Positions 60,117 to 64,000 of a stretch of 64,000 bases of DNA are shown piece after piece (the stretch's first letter is position 1; every line of letters begins with the position of its first letter). This DNA comes from CAYZTY01 sp964444665 (GTDB lineage: Bacteria > Planctomycetota > Phycisphaerae > Sedimentisphaerales > CAYZTY01): NCBI GenBank assembly GCA_964444665.1, contig CAYUIE010000011.1:1-64000 (forward strand). The letters are read 5' to 3'. The position numbers and the translations under genes are program-made. The notes beneath the pieces were generated by a model. That model was not told where the DNA came from. It did no database searches and saw only the letters and a program-made list of their open reading frames with translations.

Positions 60117-61142
60117 TTAATCTGATGATGACCCGTATCCCGGCAACTGTCCTGCAAGCAACTTTCCAATGGGCTTTAACGTGTCGATTTTCATAAGAAT
60201 AATCCGAACAACAGCGGTCATCGGAACTGCGAGGAACATGCCGGGTATCCCCCACAGCAAACCCCAAAAAGATAAAGCCAGCAGGATGGTTATTGGATGC
60301 AAATGTAAACCTTTGCCCATCAACCTCGGTTCAATTCCATTTCCAATTACCATTTGAATCGCTCCGGGTATACCCACTACAAGGATAATCAACAAGGGAT
60401 TTTGAAACTGGGCTACTGCTATAGGAATCGGCAGCAAAGTGGCAATGATTGAGCCGACCGATGGAATAAAATTCAAAAGAAAAGCGAGTATCCCGAATAC
60501 ATTCGCTAATTCGAGTTTGAATAACGCCAAAACAGCCCAAACTATAAGCCCCGTTACCGTAGATACTATTGCTTTGATTGTGATATAACGGCGAATCTGC
60601 TGGTCGATATCGGAGTAAATACCCTTGTGGATTACGTATGAATTTCTACCTATCAGCAAAAAAATCACGAAGATTGTAACCAGAACAGTGCTGGAGATAA
60701 ATCCAAAAGCAGTACCGAAAGCATTTGTGATAAGTTTAGGAACACGATTTTGCAGTGTTACCAAAATTTCATCTTTGTTAGGACTGAAGCCCCAGGCCTT
60801 GATTTTCTGAAGTACAATTTCAATGAACCTTATGAAACTATCGCTGTAACGCCCGGCGGTAGATACGATAGACTGAATCGCCTGGCTTACGGCCAGAAAG
60901 AGAATTGTAAGAATAATCAAAACAATGATTAAAGTAATTGTAATCGCTAATACCCTCGGAATTTTTAAACGAATAACCTGGAAATCAAGAATAGGTGAAA
61001 TAAGCAATGAGATGAAAACCGCCAGCACAAACGGTATTAGCACGGAGCGGGCGTAAATAAGTACAATACCAATTGAAACTATAGCAATAATAACCAGCGA
61101 GGCAACAACTAAAGTATTCTTCTCTTCTCGTAAATCAGTCAT
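60117..61142 (-). CDS. AI-2E family transporter / PerM-type permease
   Basis: A 341-residue polytopic membrane protein of the AI-2E transporter family (PerM, YhhT, YdiK). Seven to eight helices are visible, starting LVVASLVIIAIVSIGIVLIYARSVLIPFVLAVF. Diagnostic C-terminal motifs are NFIPSVGSIIATLLPIPIAVAQF and the HPITILLALSFWGLLWGIPGMFLAVPM stretch. The cargo in most members is not known, and AI-2 export is proven for few. Ends 44 bp from the RnfD-like start, same strand. Confidence 0.9.
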   Translation of the reverse strand: MTDLREEKNTLVVASLVIIAIVSIGIVLIYARSVLIPFVLAVFISLLISPILDFQVIRLKIPRVLAITITLIIVLIILTILFLAVSQAIQSIVSTAGRYSDSFIRFIEIVLQKIKAWGFSPNKDEILVTLQNRVPKLITNAFGTAFGFISSTVLVTIFVIFLLIGRNSYVIHKGIYSDIDQQIRRYITIKAIVSTVTGLIVWAVLALFKLELANVFGILAFLLNFIPSVGSIIATLLPIPIAVAQFQNPLLIILVVGIPGAIQMVIGNGIEPRLMGKGLHLHPITILLALSFWGLLWGIPGMFLAVPMTAVVRIILMKIDTLKPIGKLLAGQLPGYGSSSD

Positions 61143-61284
61143 ATTTTTACCAGGTAGTATATGAAAAAGTCATATTCATATTATCATCTCATCCCGTTTT
61201 TCATATCCCAATAATCAAGTTCAAAACAATGTCGAACGACATCCAGCCTAAACCGGCGCCCAGAAATCAGCAACAAATATTTTT

Positions 61285-61776
61285 TCAGTTTATGTCAGCT
61301 CCGTTTTCAAGGAGCAGCTTTACAGCCTTTATGTGCCCCTTGCCAGCTGCAATGTTTAAAGGCGTGCTGCCATGCTTATCTCTGGCATTCACATCGGCTC
61401 CCTTGGAAATCAGGACTTCCATTACCTCCAATCGGTTCATAGAGGCTGCTTTGTACAAAGGAGTATTCTGCGACCATCCGTATCTTTTTTCTTTGTCATT
61501 TACGTTGAAACCCTTATTTATGAGAAAATCCACAACTCGATAATATCCCTTTTCAGCTGCGTCATGAAGGCGTTTGCCATGTGTTTTCCAACTTCCTTTT
61601 TCAACAGTCCCGTCGAACAATGTCCCACATTCTTTTAAGAATCTTGCTTCCGCTTCTGAAATCTGGCAGGCAGTCTCGGGTGTTCTGGCTTTTGTGGATA
61701 TAATGCCAGTTTTTGCTGATGTAATCATGACTATAATTAAAAACGATATCAAGCAGGATAGTTTAATAGGTTTCAT
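61285..61776 (-). CDS. Exported ankyrin-repeat protein
   Basis: A 163-residue protein with a signal peptide (LSCLISFLIIVMITSAKT). After an unassigned stretch come three ankyrin repeats: TPLYKAASMNRLEVMEVLISKGADVN, GSTPLNIAAGKGHIKAVKLLLENGAD and a partial HDAAEKGYYRVVDFLINKGFNVN. The frame could open at GTG 61788, but GAGG is well spaced from ATG 61776. Probably a periplasmic protein-interaction module. The end IN at the third repeat suggests it may have lost more repeats. Confidence 0.82.
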   Translation of the reverse strand: MKPIKLSCLISFLIIVMITSAKTGIISTKARTPETACQISEAEARFLKECGTLFDGTVEKGSWKTHGKRLHDAAEKGYYRVVDFLINKGFNVNDKEKRYGWSQNTPLYKAASMNRLEVMEVLISKGADVNARDKHGSTPLNIAAGKGHIKAVKLLLENGADIN

Positions 61777-61848
61777 TTTTAGCCTCACTATAAGAATAGT
61801 TTTGAATCACTCTTTCCCTAAGGCTTGGATATAAAGAATAAGGAATTT

Positions 61849-62223
61849 TTAAGGTTTTGGATTTTTGGAATCTTGCGAGGAATTTGATATTACCCAAGGA
61901 GTTCCTTCAAGAGCATCTTTGATTATTGTTGTTAAACTTTTATCATAAATTATAATGTTTTTTGTATCACGATTAAATGTATCAACTCTGCAGGCAAAAT
62001 TTGTTATTATTTTTAATAATTTTTTCTTTCTTCTAAAAAATCCCTTTCCTCCATAAATATAATCATCAACTCCTGCAACTTCTACGCCGCCATACCATAA
62101 CCTTATTGTATCAGACCTTATCCTTTCATGTCTTTTTATTTTTAATTTTAATCCCGGCCTGGCTTCTCTTACTTTTCTTGTTAAGTATTCACAACAAGCT
62201 TCTTGTTTAGGCTCCCAATTCAT
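61849..62223 (-). CDS. Hypothetical protein, 124 residues
   Basis: A 124-residue basic protein with no signal or membrane helix and no family I recognise. N-terminal helical stretch (EYLTRKVREARPGLKLKIKRHERIR), then mixed alpha/beta with an IYGGKGFFRRKKKLLKIITNF segment that looks DNA- or RNA-binding by charge only. It overlaps the 3' part of a PIN-domain remnant by frame and lies downstream of the E1-like gene on the same strand. Possibly part of the same accessory region. Confidence 0.45.
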   Translation of the reverse strand: MNWEPKQEACCEYLTRKVREARPGLKLKIKRHERIRSDTIRLWYGGVEVAGVDDYIYGGKGFFRRKKKLLKIITNFACRVDTFNRDTKNIIIYDKSLTTIIKDALEGTPWVISNSSQDSKNPKP

Positions 62224-62302
62224 TTTTAATCAGAGCTTTCTTTCCCTTAGGGCTTAGATAATACAGGTATTTTACCAATATGTTTGTATCCACGCAAACC
62301 AT
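62207..62302 (-). pseudogene. PIN-domain (VapC-like) toxin remnant
   Basis: The minus strand from ATG 62302 reads MVCVDTNILVKYL, a typical PIN-domain opening with the catalytic first Asp, then YYLSPKGKKALIKNELGA and TAA at 62207. At 31 residues it lacks the other acidic residues. The second part resembles the YxLTxKG motif of winged-helix regulators, so the junction is not natural PIN sequence. A degraded relative of the same DNA stretch (TTAGGGAAAG region) lies near 61810. A broken toxin gene in a decayed region. Confidence 0.5.
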
Positions 62303-62349
62303 AACCTTGTTCTCTTAATGCTAAAAACAATCTCTAACTTTCCTCATGG

Positions 62350-63699
62350 TCAAGCAGTTTTTACTTCCATATTGCTGTCATGTTTACAGGGCGGTTTAAC
62401 ATCCATAATTCCAAATCGATGTGATACACGAGCGTCGTAGTTTATTGTTCCTCTTGAAGGAAAGCCAAAGCGCTTCGGAACAAGCGCTTTCAATGCTTCA
62501 CCGGCCAATATCCCACCGATGACCATATTCGTGCCCGGCAAAGTCCTGTTTGCGGAACAACTGGTTGGTTGTTTCTCCTCAGCGACTTTCTTAGCAAGGT
62601 TGTTGATTCTGTGTTCAAGGCAAGAAGTCACCCCCGGATAGTAAGTTCGTTGCTGAGCGGCCAGAGGAGAGCTGCCGGCCTCTACCAAAGGGACGCCATC
62701 AATGATAGAAAGATAATTTGCAAAATAGCGCACGGCCCAGTTATCTGCACACACGATGCGAACAGAAGGACGGGACAAATGCTGTGGTCGATTCTGATAC
62801 TTTATTACCATTGGCCGAATCTTCAGGCTTGGATTAATACGTTTCAGTTTTTCTGCTATCGCTATTGCCTTGGGCTGCCCCACATCACCGAGAACATAGG
62901 GAGTCTGTAACGGGATGTTTTCCACGCTAACATCGTCCGGGTCAAATATTCTCAATTCACAACCGTGCCCCAACATCGAAACTAAACTTTCGAGAAGATG
63001 AACACCTATACCTCCCGCACCAACTACTTCCAGAAAAATGTTTTCAACAGTATCCGCCATACACGGCTTCTCAACCGGACCGGTTGCTCTATCCTCTGCG
63101 GCAACGTTATAGATAATCATATCCTCCAGCGGCGCTGTAAACTCGACATTACCCGCCAACATCAAAACTTCCTGAAGAGCGAGCCCTGCAGCAATACGGC
63201 TAATTGGTGGGAGAATTTCTCGTCCGATTCCACCGAGTGTAGAGAGCTTACCCAGCTGGGCTGCGGTTATCATCGATGGGCTCATCACCACCCAAGCCCG
63301 TCCCCATGTTACAGAAATACAAGGGCACGACCGCGACAAACTAAGCTGGTTGCAAAAAGATTCCGATGCAACATCATTAGTCAAATCGACAATCACGTCC
63401 GTTTCAGGTGCTATTGCATGCGCCTGCTCTTCCATCAGCCAGACACCCGGCTGCTATATGAAATTGTTTCCTTTCATCACTTCATCGAGCCCGTCAAAAT
63501 AGTCAGCGGCACCACAAAGATGAACCGAACCAAATCCAAGGCTACCCAGGCTCCTGCAAAGCGCGTAGACTGGATGTTGCCGCAGTTGCTCTGGTATAAT
63601 ATCACCAACTTTAATCAGAACTGAGGTCTGTGTAAGATTTAATACATCAACACCTGCATCACTGATCCGATCTGATTCCGTTATAAAGTCTTTTTTCAT
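62350..63699 (-). pseudogene. Double E1-like (ThiF/UBA) protein interrupted by an in-frame TAG
   Basis: From ATG 63699 the frame runs 81 codons, meets TAG at 63454-63456, and continues in the same frame for 367 codons to the stop at 62350. The intact product would be about 449 residues. The second half is an E1-like adenylation domain: VVGAGGIGVHLLESL (ATP loop), IFDPDDVSVENIPLQ (Arg finger position is Leu), VCADN and a candidate catalytic Cys in PTSCSANRTLPGTNMVIGG. The first half, including GSVHLCGA and DVIVDLTND, looks like a second, degenerate E1-type Rossmann fold. A TGG-to-TAG change is the simplest explanation. Restart at ATG 63435 lacks a ribosome binding site. UAG is a normal stop here (for example sppA, lemA). 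Confidence 0.65.
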
Positions 63700-63704
63700 G
63701 ATGA

Positions 63705-64000
63705 CTACTCTATTTTTGCGGACCGTTCAAACTCCAGCTTCGCCTCGATTTCAACCTCGAGTTGGCTCCTCAGCTTGCGCAGTTTATCTTCGGTTGGTTG
63801 GTCTCCAGGATTTATATGAAGAGTAGCCGGCACTAAACGTACCGTGGCCTTTTCACAAAATGGACAAAACTGTTCACGAGCCGCATAGATAGAAAACTCA
63901 CGTTCTCTATTGACGATGATCGAAAAGCAGACACCATAATCTATTGTCACTGACTTACGCTCCGCGTTGCCTTTAAGATTCTGTTGAATAAGTCCTTCAA
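63705..64000 (-). CDS. Partial gene entering from the right edge, upstream of the E1-like gene
   Basis: The frame is open from the window edge (codon at 63996-63998) to TAG 63705; at least 98 residues are visible, and the N-terminus lies outside. Contains a CPFC zinc-type pair (EQFCPFCEKA) and a C-terminal Lys/Glu-rich helix (TEDKLRKLRSQLEVEIEAKLEFERSAK). I recognise no family. It ends three bases before the E1-like ATG, so the two are likely one operon, and it may be a partner in the same ubiquitin-like or sulfur-transfer-like pathway. Confidence 0.5.
   Translation of the reverse strand, partial: EGLIQQNLKGNAERKSVTIDYGVCFSIIVNREREFSIYAAREQFCPFCEKATVRLVPATLHINPGDQPTEDKLRKLRSQLEVEIEAKLEFERSAKIE

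Noticed and set aside
63454..63456. Pyrrolysine or genome-wide recoding of TAG
   Set aside because: TAG ends sppA and lemA normally in this window and no Pyl machinery is seen; mutation or error is simpler.

Overview
The window looks like a chromosomal segment from a Gram-negative bacterium of the Planctomycetota, most likely a Phycisphaerae/Sedimentisphaerales-type lineage. This placement is an inference from gene content: two PEP-CTERM exported proteins, a mixed PilMNO/type II secretion locus, an LpxL-type acyltransferase, the carboxynorspermidine route to polyamines, and an aspartate-pathway operon that carries a phosphoglycerate-mutase-like gene where a homoserine kinase is expected. No rRNA, CRISPR array or prophage was seen. 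One tRNA, Lys(CUU), is present.

Layout. 1-9.3 kb: a methyltransferase, a DacB-type D-Ala-D-Ala carboxypeptidase, divergent larC, a candidate small RNA with its own promoter and terminator, small membrane proteins, and pyrK/pyrD separated by a GNAT gene and debris that includes a second pyrK 3' end. 9.3-18 kb: MATE transporter, transglutaminase/TPR protein, PEP-CTERM protein, the hom / apgM-like / lysC operon and a staphylococcal-type nuclease. 18-22.6 kb is the clearest accessory patch: a RAYT (REP-associated) transposase gene with matching G-rich palindromes, then a two-gene AAA+ ATPase / subtilisin-like protease module (IetAS type) whose promoter is overlaid by a phased array of TGAACA boxes. 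22.7-28 kb: an NtrC-type two-component pair, cold shock protein, and rpsO-pnp. 28-45.1 kb, all on the minus strand: a long locus encoding pseudopilins, PilM/N/O/P-like proteins, a secretin, GspE and GspF, with a histidine kinase, response regulator, HD-GYP phosphodiesterase and STAS protein placed between the secretin and the ATPase. 45.4-56.6 kb: tsaE-thiL-argH, an acyltransferase, sppA, the two carboxynorspermidine genes, a nucleotidyltransferase-like protein, a TPM-domain/LemA pair, tRNA-Lys and a macro-domain protein. 56.7-64 kb: a second PEP-CTERM protein, two paralogous proteins sharing an unrecognised domain of about 75 residues, a truncated orphan RnfD/NqrB, an AI-2E family permease, an ankyrin protein, and at the right edge a decayed or recoded E1-like (ThiF/UBA) gene with an in-frame TAG next to a PIN-domain remnant.

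How the genes connect. HD-GYP (c-di-GMP breakdown) and GspE (N-terminal MshEN-like repeats, a fold known to bind c-di-GMP) lie in one operon-like run, which suggests c-di-GMP control of the secretion/pilus motor. lysC and hom share aspartate semialdehyde chemistry with the carboxynorspermidine genes. The likeliest novel material is the IetAS-type module with its operator array, the interrupted double E1-like gene at the right edge, the candidate sRNA near 4.1 kb, and the paralogous domain pair at 58-59 kb. Promoter calls are by-eye matches to sigma-70 hexamers; no similarity search was run.
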